Positions 54,239-64,000 of a stretch of 64,000 bases of DNA are shown piece after piece (within the stretch, counting starts at the first letter, position 1; each line of letters starts with the position of its first letter). The notes below the pieces were generated by a model. That model ran no database searches. It saw nothing but the letters and a program-made list of their open reading frames with translations, and was not told the DNA's origin. The DNA is from Burkholderiaceae bacterium (GTDB lineage Bacteria > Pseudomonadota > Gammaproteobacteria > Burkholderiales > Burkholderiaceae_E). Where the stretch lies: contig JAMLIR010000004.1 in the NCBI GenBank assembly GCA_023954045.1, forward strand, positions 1 to 64,000, in the 5' to 3' direction. A program made the translations under genes and the position numbers.

Positions 54239-55363
54239 ATGGCAAAGCGTGACTACTACGAAGTCCTCGGCGTCGCGAAGAACTCGACCGACGACGACCT
54301 GAAGAAGGCCTATCGCAGGCTCGCGATGAAGTACCACCCGGACCGCAATCCGGGCAACAAGGACGCCGAGGAGAAGTTCAAGGAGGTCAAGGAAGCCTAC
54401 GAGATGCTGACCGACCCGGCCAAGCGCGAGGCCTACGACCGCTTCGGCCACGCCGGCGTCGATCCGAACGCCGGCTTTCCGGGCGGGGCGGGCGGCCAGG
54501 GCTTCGGCGGCTTCGCCGACGTGTTCGGCGACATCTTCGGCGACATCTTCGGCGGCCAGCGCGCCGGCGGCGGGCGAAGCAACGTCTATCGCGGCGCCGA
54601 CCTGCGCTACGCGATGGAGATCACGCTCGAGCAGGCGGCCAACGGCTACACGTCCGAGATCCGCGTTCCCAGCTGGGACACCTGCGGCACCTGCAGCGGC
54701 ACCGGCGCGAAGCCGGGCACCAAGCCGAAGGTCTGCCACACCTGCGGCGGTCAGGGCGCGGTGCGCGTCCAGCAGGGGTTCTTCTCGATCCAGCAGACCT
54801 GCCCGACCTGCCGCGGCAGCGGCAAGGTGATCCCCGATCCGTGCACCGCCTGCGAAGGCGTCGGCCGCGTGAAGAAGAACAAGACGCTCGAGGTCAAGAT
54901 CCCGGCCGGCATCGACGACGGGATGCGGATCCGCTCGGCCGGCAACGGCGAGCCGGGGATCAACGGCGGGCCGCCGGGCGACCTCTACGTCGAGATCCAC
55001 GTGAAGGAGCACCCGGTGTTCCAGCGCGACGGCGACGACCTGCATTGCGAGGTGCCGATCGGCATCACGACGGCGGCGCTCGGCGGCACGGTGCAGATCC
55101 CGACGCTGGCGGGGCGCGCCGAGATCGAGCTGCCCGAGGGCACCCAGCCGGGCAAGCAGTTCCGGCTGCGCGGCAAGGGGATCAAGGGGATCCGCTCGAG
55201 CTATCCCGGCGACCTCTACGCGCACGTGGTCGTCGAGACGCCGGTGAGGTTGACCGACAAGCAGAAGCAGCTGCTGCGCGAGCTCGAGGCGTCGCTGAAG
55301 GACCCGAAGCACAGCCCGCAGACCAAGGGCTGGATGGACCGCGTGAAGGACTTCTTCCAGTGA
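54239..55363 (+). CDS. dnaJ: Chaperone DnaJ (Hsp40)
   Basis: A 374-residue DnaK co-chaperone. The J domain (about 1-70) contains the HPD tripeptide in [18 protein letters not shown] Gly/Phe-rich region (about 75-110) follows, then four zinc-binding CxxCxGxG motifs ([32 protein letters not shown]) and the C-terminal client domains. The 30 bases before its ATG are C/T-rich and contain no Shine-Dalgarno sequence, because the inverted-repeat arm of the inserted cassette occupies that place. Confidence 0.95.
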   Translation: MAKRDYYEVLGVAKNSTDDDLKKAYRRLAMKYHPDRNPGNKDAEEKFKEVKEAYEMLTDPAKREAYDRFGHAGVDPNAGFPGGAGGQGFGGFADVFGDIFGDIFGGQRAGGGRSNVYRGADLRYAMEITLEQAANGYTSEIRVPSWDTCGTCSGTGAKPGTKPKVCHTCGGQGAVRVQQGFFSIQQTCPTCRGSGKVIPDPCTACEGVGRVKKNKTLEVKIPAGIDDGMRIRSAGNGEPGINGGPPGDLYVEIHVKEHPVFQRDGDDLHCEVPIGITTAALGGTVQIPTLAGRAEIELPEGTQPGKQFRLRGKGIKGIRSSYPGDLYAHVVVETPVRLTDKQKQLLRELEASLKDPKHSPQTKGWMDRVKDFFQ

Positions 55364-56721
55364 AGCTCACGTTCGCCGGCGCCGCCGACACCGTCACCGG
55401 CTCGCGCTACCTGCTCGACTCCGGCGGCCGGCAGATCCTGCTCGACTGCGGGCTGTTCCAGGGCTTCAAGAAGCTGCGCGACCGCAACTGGGCCGCGTTT
55501 CCGCTGCCGCCGCGCGAGATCGATCGCGTCGTGCTCAGCCACGCGCACCTCGACCACAGCGGCTACCTGCCGGCGCTGGTGCGCGACGGCTTCCGCGGCC
55601 AGATCATCGCGACCGAGGCGACGCGCGAGCTCTGCGAGATCCTGCTGCGCGACAGCGCGCGGCTGCAGGAAGAGGAGGCCGAGTTCGCGAATCGGCACGG
55701 CTACTCGAAGCACACGCCCGCGCGGCCGCTGTACACGAGCGAGGACGCGGAACGCGCGATCTCGCGCATCGTCACCGTCGACTTCGACGAGGACTTCGAT
55801 CTCGGCGACGGGTTGGTCGCCCGCTTCCTGCGCGCCGGGCACCTGCTGGGCGCGGCGATCGTGCGCGTGCAAAGGGGCCACCGCACGCTGGTCTTCAGCG
55901 GCGACCTCGGACGCCCGCACGATCTCGTGATGCAGGCGCCGCAGCGGGTAGAGGCCGCCGACACGCTGATCGTCGAGTCGACCTACGGCGACCGCACGCA
56001 CGCCGACGACGACCCCGAAGCGGTGCTCGGCCGCGTGATCCGCGAGACCGCGGCGCGCGGCGGCACGATCCTGATTCCTTCGTTCGCGGTCGGCCGCGCG
56101 CAGACGCTGCTCTACGCGCTGTACCGCCTGAAGGAGCGCGGCGAGATCCCCGAGATCCCGGTCTTCCTCGACAGCCCGATGGCGGTCGACGCGACGCGCC
56201 TGTATCGGCGGTTCCAGAGCGACCACCGGCTCACGCCCGAGCAGTGCGCGGGAATGTACCGGGCAGCGAAGCTGGTCACGACGCCGGCCGAATCGAAGAG
56301 CCTGGCCACGCTGCACGGGCCGGTCGTCATCATCTCGGCCAGCGGGATGGCGACGGGGGGCCGCGTGCTGCACCACCTCAAGCGCATCCTCCCCGATCCG
56401 GCGAACCACGTCGTGTTCGCGGGCTTCCAGGCGCCCGGAACGCGCGGCGCGCACCTCGTGGCCGGCGCGCGCGAGGTCAAGATCCACGGCGAGTGGCATC
56501 CGGTGCGCGCCGGCGTCACCCAGCTCGACGGCTTCTCGGCGCACGCCGACGGCGACGAGCTGATCGAATGGATGCGCGGGTTCCGCAGCGCGCCGAAGCA
56601 GGTCTACGTCACGCACGGCGAGCCCGAGGCGGCCGACCGGCTGCGCGTGCGCATCGAGACCGAGCTCGGGTGGCGGGCGCGGGTTCCCGAGCACCTCGAG
56701 AGCGTCGACCTGGCGCTCTGA
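55360..56721 (+). CDS. Beta-CASP metallo-beta-lactamase-fold ribonuclease-like protein
   Basis: A 453-residue protein. The metallo-beta-lactamase motif [11 protein letters not shown] is near residues 59-69. Further metal ligands appear in [11 protein letters not shown] and [12 protein letters not shown] beta-CASP insert follows with [23 protein letters not shown] and [16 protein letters not shown], then the RNA-specificity end [11 protein letters not shown]. It belongs to the YSH1/RNase-type mRNA 3-end-processing-like exonuclease group. The GTG start overlaps the dnaJ stop (GTGA), so it is probably translated with dnaJ. Its natural RNA targets are not known. Confidence 0.85.
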   Translation: MKLTFAGAADTVTGSRYLLDSGGRQILLDCGLFQGFKKLRDRNWAAFPLPPREIDRVVLSHAHLDHSGYLPALVRDGFRGQIIATEATRELCEILLRDSARLQEEEAEFANRHGYSKHTPARPLYTSEDAERAISRIVTVDFDEDFDLGDGLVARFLRAGHLLGAAIVRVQRGHRTLVFSGDLGRPHDLVMQAPQRVEAADTLIVESTYGDRTHADDDPEAVLGRVIRETAARGGTILIPSFAVGRAQTLLYALYRLKERGEIPEIPVFLDSPMAVDATRLYRRFQSDHRLTPEQCAGMYRAAKLVTTPAESKSLATLHGPVVIISASGMATGGRVLHHLKRILPDPANHVVFAGFQAPGTRGAHLVAGAREVKIHGEWHPVRAGVTQLDGFSAHADGDELIEWMRGFRSAPKQVYVTHGEPEAADRLRVRIETELGWRARVPEHLESVDLAL

Positions 56722-56791
56722 GCGCGCCAATTCCCGGGCGCCGGCCTGCGGCACCGCGAGGCTGCGGCGCCGGGCTGGTACAGTCGGTGCC

Positions 56792-58489
56792 ATGGACGCG
56801 GGCACATTCCGGCGGCCGGTTGGGTCGCTCAAGGGCCGGCAGGTCGACGCTGCGGCGCGCGCGCGCCTGCGCGGCCTGCTCGAGGGTTTGCCGCTGCGTC
56901 GCGACCTGCTGATCGAGCACCTGCACCGGATCCAGGACGCCGAAGGCTGCCTGCCGGCGCCGCTGCTGGCCGCGCTCGCCGAATCGCTGCGGCTGTCGCA
57001 GACCGAGGTGTTCGAGGTCGCCACCTTCTACCACCACTTCGACGTCGTCCGCGAGGGCGATCCGCGTCCTGCGGCGCTGACGGTGCGGGTCTGCGACTCG
57101 CTGCCGTGTCGCCTCGCCGGCGCGGAGGCGCTTGCCGCCGAGCTGCCGCGGCGCCTGGGCGCCGGCGTGCGGATCCGGCGCGTGCCGTGCGTCGGGCGCT
57201 GCGCCGACGCGCCGGTTGCGGTCGTCGGCCGCCTTCCGGTGGCCGCGGCCGATGCCGCCTCGATCGAGGCGTGCGTCGCGCGCGGCGCGCGCGAGTGCCC
57301 GGTGCCGGACGCACAGGACTACGCGAGCTACCGCGCGGCCGGAGGCTACCGGCAGCTCGCGCGGCTGCTCGAAGGCTCGCTCGGCCGCGACACGGTGCTC
57401 GACGAGCTCGACGCGTCGGCGCTGCGCGGGCTGGGCGGCGCCGGCTTCCCGATCGCGCGCAAGTGGCGCATCGTCGCGCAGCAGCCCGCACCGCGGCTGA
57501 TGGTCGTGAACGCCGACGAGGGCGAGCCGGGCACCTTCAAGGACCGGCACTACCTCGAGCGCACGCCGCACCGGATGATCGAGGGGATGCTGATCGCGGC
57601 GGCGGCGACCGGCTGCGAAGCCTGCTACATCTACCTGCGCGACGAGTACGCGGGCGTGCGCGCGCTGCTCGAGCGCGAACTGGCTGCGCTGCGCGCCGAC
57701 CCGCCGGTGCGGGGTCACGCGCTGCCGCAACTGCAGCTGCGGCGCGGGGCGGGCGCCTACGTCTGCGGCGAGGAGAGCGCGCTGATCGAGTCGGTCGAGG
57801 GCAAGCGCGGGATGCCGCGGCTGCGCCCGCCGTACGTGGCCGAGGTGGGCCTGTTCGGGCGCCCGACGCTGGCCCACAACGTCGAGACTCTGCACTGGGT
57901 GCCCGAGATCCTCGAGCGCGGCGCCGCGTGGTTTGCCGTGCACGGACGGCGCGGCCGGCGCGGCCTGCGCTCGTTCTCGGTGTCGGGGCGTGTGCGCGAG
58001 CCGGGCGTCAAGCTCGCGCCGGCAGGCATCAGCGCGCGCGAGCTGATCGACGAGTTCTGCGGCGGCATGCTGCCGGGGCACGAACTGTACGCATACCTGC
58101 CCGGCGGCGCGTCGGGCGGGATCCTGCCGGCGGCGCTGGCCGACGAGCCGCTCGACTTCGACACGCTGCAGCCGCACGGCGCGTTCATCGGGTCGGCGGC
58201 CGTGATCGTCCTCTCGCAGCACGACCGCGCGGTGGACGCCGCGCGCAACCTGATGGCGTTCTTTCGCGACGAGTCCTGCGGGCAGTGCACGCCGTGCCGG
58301 GCCGGCACCGCGAAGGCCTCGCGCGAGATCGCCGGCGCCGGATGGAACGTCGCGCTGCTGCGCGAGCTGTCGGCGACGATGATCGACGCCTCGATCTGCG
58401 GGCTGGGCCAGGCGGCGCCGAACCCGGTCCTCTCGGTGCTGCGGCACTTTCCGCACGAACTCGACTCCGGCGGCGGGGACGGAAGATGA
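56792..58489 (+). CDS. NAD-linked formate dehydrogenase beta subunit (NuoE-NuoF-type fusion)
   Basis: A 565-residue fusion. Residues about 20-165 are NuoE-like with a [2Fe-2S] site (VCDSLPCRLAG and VPCVGRCADAPV). Residues about 190-560 are NuoF-like with NADH/FMN binding (GLGGAGFPIARKW, NADEGEPGTFKDRHYLE, GAGAYVCGEESALIESVEG) and a [4Fe-4S] site ESCGQCTPCRAGT. In the FdsGBACD enzymes these halves are separate genes. One fused chain next to a NuoG/FdhF-like alpha subunit matches the two-subunit tungsten formate dehydrogenase FDH1 of Methylorubrum. It passes electrons from formate to NAD+. Its ATGA stop overlaps the alpha gene. Confidence 0.87.
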   Translation: MDAGTFRRPVGSLKGRQVDAAARARLRGLLEGLPLRRDLLIEHLHRIQDAEGCLPAPLLAALAESLRLSQTEVFEVATFYHHFDVVREGDPRPAALTVRVCDSLPCRLAGAEALAAELPRRLGAGVRIRRVPCVGRCADAPVAVVGRLPVAAADAASIEACVARGARECPVPDAQDYASYRAAGGYRQLARLLEGSLGRDTVLDELDASALRGLGGAGFPIARKWRIVAQQPAPRLMVVNADEGEPGTFKDRHYLERTPHRMIEGMLIAAAATGCEACYIYLRDEYAGVRALLERELAALRADPPVRGHALPQLQLRRGAGAYVCGEESALIESVEGKRGMPRLRPPYVAEVGLFGRPTLAHNVETLHWVPEILERGAAWFAVHGRRGRRGLRSFSVSGRVREPGVKLAPAGISARELIDEFCGGMLPGHELYAYLPGGASGGILPAALADEPLDFDTLQPHGAFIGSAAVIVLSQHDRAVDAARNLMAFFRDESCGQCTPCRAGTAKASREIAGAGWNVALLRELSATMIDASICGLGQAAPNPVLSVLRHFPHELDSGGGDGR

Positions 58490-61308
58490 GCGCGGCAGGC
58501 CGGTCGACGGACCCCGCGGGCGCGCCCGCGAGCGCAGCGGCGGCAATCGCGTTCGAGATCGACGGCCGACGCATCGAGGCGCGCGCCGGCGAATCGATCC
58601 TCGGCGCCGCGCGCCGGCACGGCGTCGAGATTCCGCACCTGTGCCACCGCGACGGCTACCGGCCGGACGGCAACTGCCGCGCCTGCGTGGTCGAGATCGA
58701 GGGCGAGCGCGTGCTCGCGCCCTCTTGCTGCCGCGCCCCCGCGCCCGGGATGAAGGTGCGCGCGGCAGGCGAGCGCGCGCGCGCGGCGCAGCGGATGGTG
58801 ATCGAGCTGCTGCTCGCCGACGCCCCCGAGGCCGATCGCCGCGAGGACTCGGAGCTGCGCCACTGGGCGCAGGCGCTCGGCGTCGCGGCGCCGCGGTTCG
58901 CGCCGCGCGAGCAGCCGGCGCCCGACTTCAGCCACCCGGCGATCGCGGTGCAGCTCGACGCGTGCATCCAGTGCGGACGCTGCGTGCGCGCGTGCCGCGA
59001 GGAGCAGGTCAACGACGTCATCGGTTACGCGTGGCGCGGCGAGCACGCGAAGATCGTCTTCGATTGCGACGACCCGATGGGGGCGTCCAGCTGCGTCGGC
59101 TGCGGCGAATGCGTGCAGGCGTGCCCGACCGGCGCGCTGATGCCGCGCCTGCTCGGCGTCGCCGTGCAGGCCGGCGACGCGGCGCGCGTCGCCCCGCGCG
59201 CGTCGCAGCGGCAGGTCGACTCGGTGTGCCCGTTCTGCGGCGTCGGCTGCCAGCTCACCTGGCACGTCTCGGACAACCGCATCGTCTACGTCGAGGGCCG
59301 CGACGGCCCGTCGAACCACGGACGCCTGTGCGTGAAAGGGCGCTTCGGCTTCGACTACGTCGCCAGCCCCGACCGCCTCGTCGTGCCGCTGATCCGCAAG
59401 CCCGGCGCGGCGAAGAACCCCGACTTCGGCCGCGTGCCGCCCGATTGGCGCGAGCAGTTCCGCGAGGCGACATGGGACGAGGCGCTCGACGCGGCGGCAT
59501 CGGGGCTCGCGCGGATCCGCGACCGGCACGGCCCGTCCGCGCTCGCCGGTTTCGGCTCGGCCAAGGGCAGCAACGAGGAGGCGTACCTGTTCCAGAAACT
59601 GGTGCGCACCGGCTTCGGCACCAACAACGTCGATCACTGCACGCGGCTGTGCCACGCGTCGTCGGTCGCCGCGCTGCTCGAGGGCATCGGCTCGGGCTCG
59701 GTCTCGAACCAGGTCTCGGACGTGATGAAGGCCGACCTGGTCTTCGTGATCGGCGCGAACCCGACGGTCAACCATCCGGTCGCGGCGACCTGGATCAAGA
59801 ACGCGGTGCGCCGCGGCACGCGGCTCGTCGTCGCCGACCCGCGCCGCACCGAGCTCGCCCGGCACGCGACGCACGTGCTGCAGTTCCGCTCCGACACCGA
59901 CGTCGCGCTGCTCGACGCGATGCTGCACACGATCATCGCCGAGGGCCTCGTCGACCGCGACTTCGTCGCGGCGCGCACCGCCGGGTTCGAAGCGCTGCGC
60001 GAGTCGGTCGCGCCGTACAGCCCGGAGGCGATGGCGCCGGTCTGCGGGATCGACGCCGCGACGATCCGCGAGGTCGCGCGCCTGTACGCGCGCAGCAGGG
60101 CCTCGATGATCTTCTGGGGAATGGGGGTCTCGCAGCACGTGCACGGCACCGACAACGCGCGCTGCCTGATCGCGCTCGCGCTCGTCACCGGACAGATCGG
60201 TCGGCCGGGCACCGGCCTGCACCCGCTGCGCGGTCAGAACAACGTGCAGGGCGCCTCCGACGCCGGACTGATCCCGATGATGCTGCCCGACTACCACCGC
60301 GTCGGCGACGACGCGGCGGCGGCCGGGTTCGAGCGCCTGTGGGAAGCGAAGCTCGACCGCCGCCCGGGCCTGACCGTGGTCGAGATCCTGCGCGCGGCGA
60401 ACGCGCGACAGGTCCGCGGCATGTACATCATGGGCGAGAACCCGGCGATGTCGGACCCGGACCTGCAGCACGCGCGCGAGGGGCTCGCGAAGCTCGACCT
60501 GCTGGTGGTGCAGGACATCTTCCCGACCGAGACCGCGGTGCTCGCCGACGTCATCCTCCCGGCGTCGGCCTTCCCGGAGAAGACCGGCAGCTTCACGAAC
60601 ACCGACCGGATGGTCCAGCTCGCGCGCCAGGCGCTCGACCCGCCCGGCCAGGCGCGGCAGGACCTCTGGATCATCGTGCAGATCGCGCGGCGCCTCGGGC
60701 TCGACTGGCGCTACGCGGGTCCCGGCGAAGTGTTCGAGGAGATGCGCCAGGGCATGGCGTCGATCGCCGGCATCGGCTGGGCGCGGCTCGAGCGCGAGGG
60801 CAGCGTCACCTATCCCTGCCCGAGCGAGGACGACCCCGGCCACCCGGTCGTGTTCGGCGACCGCTTTCCGACCGACGACGGCCGCGGCCGGCTGGTCCAC
60901 GCGCGCCCCGAGCCGGCCGACGAGCAGCCCGATGGCGACTGGCCGTTCGTGCTGATCACCGGGCGCCAGCTCGAGCACTGGCACACCGGCGCGATGACGC
61001 GACGCGCGCGGGCGCTCGACGCGATCGAGCCCGAAGCCACCGCGTCGCTGAATTCGGGCGACCTCGCCCGGCTCGGGATCCGGGCCGGCGACTACGCCGC
61101 GATCGCCTCGCGCCGCGGCGAGATCGTGCTGCGCGTGCGCAGCGACGACGGCGTCGCGCCCGGCAGCGTGTTCGTCCCGTTCGCCTACGCCGAGGCGGCG
61201 GCGAACCTGCTCACCAAGCCGACGCTCGACCCGTTCGGAAAGATCCCCGGCTTCAAGTACTGCGCGGTGCGCGTCAGTCCCGCGCCTGCGGCGGCTCGTA
61301 CTGCCTGA
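58486..61308 (+). CDS. fdhF: Formate dehydrogenase alpha subunit, NAD-linked molybdenum/tungsten type
   Basis: A 940-residue catalytic subunit. The N-terminal NuoG-like part has a [2Fe-2S] domain ([18 protein letters not shown], residues 53-70) and two ferredoxin [4Fe-4S] sites ([11 protein letters not shown] at 160-170, [11 protein letters not shown] at 203-213). The cofactor-proximal cluster is CPFCGVGC (248-255). The metal-ligand Cys389 is followed by His390 in [10 protein letters not shown], where E. coli FdhF has selenocysteine. The pterin-binding domains are complete to the end. The fdsC/fdhD sulfuration gene and fdsD do not follow, so maturation depends on genes elsewhere. Its 3-prime end overlaps the convergent acyl-CoA dehydrogenase gene by 35 bases. 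Confidence 0.9.
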   Translation: MSAAGRSTDPAGAPASAAAAIAFEIDGRRIEARAGESILGAARRHGVEIPHLCHRDGYRPDGNCRACVVEIEGERVLAPSCCRAPAPGMKVRAAGERARAAQRMVIELLLADAPEADRREDSELRHWAQALGVAAPRFAPREQPAPDFSHPAIAVQLDACIQCGRCVRACREEQVNDVIGYAWRGEHAKIVFDCDDPMGASSCVGCGECVQACPTGALMPRLLGVAVQAGDAARVAPRASQRQVDSVCPFCGVGCQLTWHVSDNRIVYVEGRDGPSNHGRLCVKGRFGFDYVASPDRLVVPLIRKPGAAKNPDFGRVPPDWREQFREATWDEALDAAASGLARIRDRHGPSALAGFGSAKGSNEEAYLFQKLVRTGFGTNNVDHCTRLCHASSVAALLEGIGSGSVSNQVSDVMKADLVFVIGANPTVNHPVAATWIKNAVRRGTRLVVADPRRTELARHATHVLQFRSDTDVALLDAMLHTIIAEGLVDRDFVAARTAGFEALRESVAPYSPEAMAPVCGIDAATIREVARLYARSRASMIFWGMGVSQHVHGTDNARCLIALALVTGQIGRPGTGLHPLRGQNNVQGASDAGLIPMMLPDYHRVGDDAAAAGFERLWEAKLDRRPGLTVVEILRAANARQVRGMYIMGENPAMSDPDLQHAREGLAKLDLLVVQDIFPTETAVLADVILPASAFPEKTGSFTNTDRMVQLARQALDPPGQARQDLWIIVQIARRLGLDWRYAGPGEVFEEMRQGMASIAGIGWARLEREGSVTYPCPSEDDPGHPVVFGDRFPTDDGRGRLVHARPEPADEQPDGDWPFVLITGRQLEHWHTGAMTRRARALDAIEPEATASLNSGDLARLGIRAGDYAAIASRRGEIVLRVRSDDGVAPGSVFVPFAYAEAAANLLTKPTLDPFGKIPGFKYCAVRVSPAPAAARTA

Positions 61309-62461
61309 GCAGCTCGCGGCCGATGATCAGCTTCTGCACCTCGGTCGCGCCCTCGTAGATCCGCAGCGGGCGGATCTCGCGGTACAGCAGCTCGACGGCC
61401 ATCCCCGACTTCACGCCGAGGCCGCCGAAGATCTGCATCGCCTTGTCGATCACCTGCTGCGCGGTCTCGGTGGCGACCATCTTCGCCATCGCGACCTCGC
61501 GGGTGCCGCGCTCGCCGAGCCGGTCGCGCACCCAGGCCGCCCGGTAGGTGAGCAGCGCGGCGGCGTCGATGCCGGTGGCCATCTCGGCCAGGGCGGCCTG
61601 GGTGAGCTGGAAGTCGGCCAGCATCTGCCCGAGCATCCGGCGCCGCGTCGCGCGCCCGAGCGCCTCGTCGAGCGCGCGCCGCGCGAAGCCCAGTGCCGCA
61701 GCCGCGACGCTGGTGCGGAAGATGTCGAGGTTGCGCATCGCGATCTTGAAGCCCTCGCCGGGCGCGCCCAGCAGTGCGTCGGCCGGGATCCGGCAATCCG
61801 AGAAGCGCAGCGTGCCCAGCGGGTGCGGTGCCATTACCGGGATCCGCTCGGACACGTCGAGCCCCGGCGTACCGGCGTCGACGACGAACGCCGAGATGCC
61901 GCGGCTTCCCGGCGCCTCGCCGGTGCGCGCGAACACGCAGTAGAAGTCGGCGATGCCGGCGTTCGAGATCCAGGTCTTGCAGCCGTCGAGCACCCAGTGC
62001 GCGCCGTCGCGCGTCGCGGTCGTCGCGATCGCCGCGACGTCCGAGCCGGCGTCGGGCTCGGAGAGCGCGAACGCCGCGAGCTTGCGCCCGGCCACCACGT
62101 CGGGGAGGTAGCGGCGCTGCTGCGCCTCGGTGCCCGCGAGGGTGATCGAGCCGCTGCCCAGCCCCTGCATCGCGAACGCGAAATCGGCCAGGCCCGAATG
62201 CCAGGCGAGCGTCTCGCGCGCGACGCACAGCGAGCGCGTGTCGATCGAGTCGAAGGCTCCGCCCCACGCCTTGCCGGCGCAGTAGCGCAGCCAGCCGTCG
62301 CGGCCCAGGTCGGCCACCAGCCGCCTGCAGGTCGCGTCGACGTCGGTTTCGTGCTCGTGCCCGTGCGCGAGCCGGGCGGCGGCCCACTGCTCGAGCGCGC
62401 GCGCCTGCTCGCGGTGGGCGTCGTCGAGGAAGGGCCAGGTGAAGTGACTGCGGTCGGGCAT
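61274..62461 (-). CDS. Acyl-CoA dehydrogenase
   Basis: A 395-residue FAD enzyme. It has the family signatures [37 protein letters not shown] and the C-terminal [20 protein letters not shown] with [16 protein letters not shown]. It removes two hydrogens from an acyl-CoA. The substrate is not evident, but the divergent enoyl-CoA hydratase and TetR genes indicate a small regulated catabolic cluster, possibly for an aromatic or branched acyl-CoA. The ATG at 62461 faces the promoter with the TetR operator. Confidence 0.88.
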   Translation of the reverse strand: MPDRSHFTWPFLDDAHREQARALEQWAAARLAHGHEHETDVDATCRRLVADLGRDGWLRYCAGKAWGGAFDSIDTRSLCVARETLAWHSGLADFAFAMQGLGSGSITLAGTEAQQRRYLPDVVAGRKLAAFALSEPDAGSDVAAIATTATRDGAHWVLDGCKTWISNAGIADFYCVFARTGEAPGSRGISAFVVDAGTPGLDVSERIPVMAPHPLGTLRFSDCRIPADALLGAPGEGFKIAMRNLDIFRTSVAAAALGFARRALDEALGRATRRRMLGQMLADFQLTQAALAEMATGIDAAALLTYRAAWVRDRLGERGTREVAMAKMVATETAQQVIDKAMQIFGGLGVKSGMAVELLYREIRPLRIYEGATEVQKLIIGRELLRQYEPPQARD

Positions 62462-62531
62462 CGGTTTCTCCGGGGCAGGGCGGGGCGTCGGTCGCGATCC
62501 GCGCCGGGACCGGATTCCCCGATCGCCGCGC

Positions 62532-62585
62532 TTGATTTCTCCAGGCGATGCGCCTACGATACTGAATGAGCGTTCATTCAGTCAA
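62532..62585. promoter_or_regulatory. Divergent overlapping promoters with a TetR-type operator
   Basis: Plus strand: TTGATT (62532-62537), 17 bases, TACGAT (62555-62560). Minus strand: TTGACT (62585-62580), 18 bases, TATCGT (62561-62556). Between and over them, at 62561-62582, lies an inverted repeat with 9-bp arms ACTGAATGA and TCATTCAGT and a four-base centre. The operator fills the minus-strand spacer and abuts the plus-strand -10 box, so one bound dimer would shut off both. It resembles the TGAATGAACGTTCATTCA type sites used by TetR repressors. The TetR gene at 63510 is the natural candidate. Confidence 0.75.
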
Positions 62586-62677
62586 GTGAACGCGCAAGTC
62601 AAGTGAACCCGTAACCGAGCCCCGCCCCCGCAGGCCGGTCCGCGACCCCGGCGGGGCGACATCCCGGAGATCATCGC

Positions 62678-63496
62678 ATGTACAAGCTCAAGGCCGCAGA
62701 GTGGCGTCCCCAGCACTTCAAGTGGCAGGTGCAGGACAACGTCGCGATCGTCACCCTGAACCGTCCCGACCGGAAGAATCCGCTCACCTTCGAAAGCTAC
62801 GCCGAATTGCGCGACACGTTCCACCGGCTGCAGTACGCCGAGGACGTCCGCGCGGTGGTGATCACCGGCGAGGGCGGCAACTTCTGCTCCGGCGGCGACG
62901 TGCACGAGATCATCGGGCCGCTCACGAAGATGGACATGAACGGGCTGCTGACCTTCACGCGGATGACCGGCAACCTGGTGAAGGAGATGCGCACCTGCCC
63001 GCAGCCGATCGTCGCCGCGGTCGACGGCGTCTGCGCGGGCGCCGGGGCGATCCTGTCGATGGCTTCGGACCTGCGCTACGCGACGCCGGAGACGAAGACC
63101 GCGTTCCTGTTCGTCCGCGTCGGACTCGCGGGTTGCGACATGGGCGCGTGCGCGATCCTGCCGCGGATCATCGGCCACGGCCGCGCGAGCGAGCTGCTCT
63201 ACACCGGGCGCGCGATGAGCGCCGACGAGGGCAAGGCCTGGGGCTACTTCAACGACGTGGTCCCGCAGGCGCAGGTGCTGCAGAAGGCGATCGACATGGC
63301 AAGATCGCTCGCGACCGGGCCGGCGTTCGCGCACTTCATGACGAAGAAGTGCCTGCACCAGGAGTGGAACCAGACGATCGAGCAGGCGCTGGAGACCGAG
63401 GCCGAGGCGCAGGCGATCTGCATGCAGACGCAGGACTTCACGCGCGCGTACAACGCCTTCGTCGCGAAGGAGAAGCCGAAGTTCGAGGGCAACTGA
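62678..63496 (+). CDS. Enoyl-CoA hydratase/isomerase family protein
   Basis: A 272-residue crotonase. The family motifs are [18 protein letters not shown], the oxyanion-hole segments [19 protein letters not shown] and [20 protein letters not shown], and the helix GDM-type region [19 protein letters not shown]. Glutamates in the usual hydratase positions are not clear, so the exact reaction is open. It is the first gene of the plus-strand transcript from the TetR-controlled promoter, followed after 13 bases by the TetR gene. Confidence 0.85.
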   Translation: MYKLKAAEWRPQHFKWQVQDNVAIVTLNRPDRKNPLTFESYAELRDTFHRLQYAEDVRAVVITGEGGNFCSGGDVHEIIGPLTKMDMNGLLTFTRMTGNLVKEMRTCPQPIVAAVDGVCAGAGAILSMASDLRYATPETKTAFLFVRVGLAGCDMGACAILPRIIGHGRASELLYTGRAMSADEGKAWGYFNDVVPQAQVLQKAIDMARSLATGPAFAHFMTKKCLHQEWNQTIEQALETEAEAQAICMQTQDFTRAYNAFVAKEKPKFEGN

Positions 63497-63509
63497 GGAA
63501 GGCGCCGCG

Positions 63510-64000
63510 GTGAAGTCACCCGAGCACGTCGCCAGCGTCGTCACCGACCCGAAGCTGGTCGGGGAGCGGCGCGCCGGCATCCTCGACGCGGCGGTGCGGC
63601 TGTTCGCCGAGAACGGCTACTACGTGACGACGATCCAGCAGATCGCCAAGGCGAGCGGCGTCAGCATCGGGCTGATCTACCAGTACTTCGGCGACAAGGA
63701 CGACATCCTGTTCCTGTCGCTGAAGCGCGTCCTCGATCGGTACGAGACCGAGATCCCGGCGCGGCTCGAAGGCGTCTCGCACCCGGTCGACCGGCTGTGC
63801 ACCGCGGTCTGGGCCTACTGCTCGATCGTCGACGAACTGCGCCAGGCGGCGGTGCTCACCTACCGGTCCACCGGCTCGCTGCGCCCCGATCGAAGGGCGC
63901 TGATCCAGCAGGCCGAATTGCGGACCAACCGCCTGCTCGAGCGCTGCGTGCGCGACTGCGTCGACGGCGGCTACATGCGCGAGGTCGACGAATTCCTGCT
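63510..64000 (+). CDS. TetR/AcrR-family transcriptional regulator, C-terminus cut off
   Basis: At least 163 residues lie in the window; the gene continues past the right edge. The GTG start has an aggaagg site nine bases upstream. The N-terminal helix-turn-helix reads ILDAAVRLFAENGYYVTTIQ, then QIAKASGVSIGLIYQYFGDK, the standard TetR DNA-binding domain. The ligand domain begins about residue 75. Its place behind the hydratase gene and the palindrome at 62561-62582 suggest it represses both itself and the divergent acyl-CoA dehydrogenase, released by an acyl-CoA. Confidence 0.88.
   Translation, partial: MKSPEHVASVVTDPKLVGERRAGILDAAVRLFAENGYYVTTIQQIAKASGVSIGLIYQYFGDKDDILFLSLKRVLDRYETEIPARLEGVSHPVDRLCTAVWAYCSIVDELRQAAVLTYRSTGSLRPDRRALIQQAELRTNRLLERCVRDCVDGGYMREVDEFL

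Noticed and set aside
57757-60984. A 1075-codon minus-strand ORF opposite the formate dehydrogenase genes
   Set aside because: It has the His/Arg/Asp/Val-rich composition typical of GC-rich antisense frames, and the sense strand has intact cluster motifs.

Overview
The window is dense, GC-rich chromosomal DNA with short intergenic gaps. It reads as a betaproteobacterium, most likely of the order Burkholderiales. Supporting signs are the gene orders recN-nadK / hrcA-hemH / grpE-dnaK-dnaJ, bamE divergent from fur, and zapA followed by a 6S RNA. A small Trp-rich membrane protein of the TIGR04438 type and a PrtD-type type I secretion pair fit the same group. No tRNA, rRNA, CRISPR array, prophage or classical insertion sequence was recognised. 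Both window edges cut genes: an SDR-type oxidoreductase at the left and a TetR regulator at the right.

Layout. 1-5.6 kb: a ferredoxin-type flavin reductase, then a tight ATPase / FtsX-like permease / HlyD-like adaptor operon. 5.6-9.2 kb (minus): livFGMH branched-chain amino acid type ABC genes without a binding protein. 9.6-15.6 kb: cytochrome c, small Trp-rich protein, ilvD, Fur-box-preceded bfd, bacterioferritin, lgt and a malonyl-CoA synthetase. 15.9-27.1 kb: a 2623-residue RTX/VCBS secreted protein carrying 14 perfect 324-bp repeats, followed by its likely type I secretion ATPase and adaptor. 27.1-30.6 kb (minus): TSUP permease, omega-aminotransferase, EVE protein, 6S RNA, zapA and a ZapB-like coiled coil. 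30.8-36.4 kb: a ScsB/DsbD-type disulfide reductase, then a cobalamin riboswitch controlling btuB-btuF. 36.5-43.1 kb: orphan ParA, a TldD/TldE-like protease pair, tonB-exbB-exbD and a ChaN-type lipoprotein. 43.1-50.5 kb: dapB, bamE, fur, recN, nadK, hrcA, hemH. 50.5-56.7 kb: kbp and the grpE-dnaK-dnaJ heat-shock cluster, interrupted by a small cassette, then a beta-CASP RNase-like protein. 56.8-61.3 kb: a two-subunit NAD-linked formate dehydrogenase. 61.3-64 kb: acyl-CoA dehydrogenase, enoyl-CoA hydratase and TetR gene around a shared divergent promoter and operator.

How the genes fit together. Several modules concern iron, heme and cobalamin (Fur, Bfd/Bfr, HemH, BtuB/BtuF, TonB-ExbBD, ChaN), others proteostasis (HrcA, GrpE, DnaK, DnaJ), and one is a dedicated surface or secreted protein system.

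The most unusual structure is between dnaK and dnaJ. There a four-helix-bundle gene of the S23/23S-rRNA-intervening-sequence family is enclosed by a perfect 21-bp purine/pyrimidine inverted repeat. It looks like a compact insertion cassette that would place a long RNA stem inside the dnaK-dnaJ transcript. The perfectly homogenised repeat tract of the RTX gene, the tungsten-FDH-like fused formate dehydrogenase, the TetR operator nested in divergent promoters and a predicted leaderless hrcA are the next most interesting.
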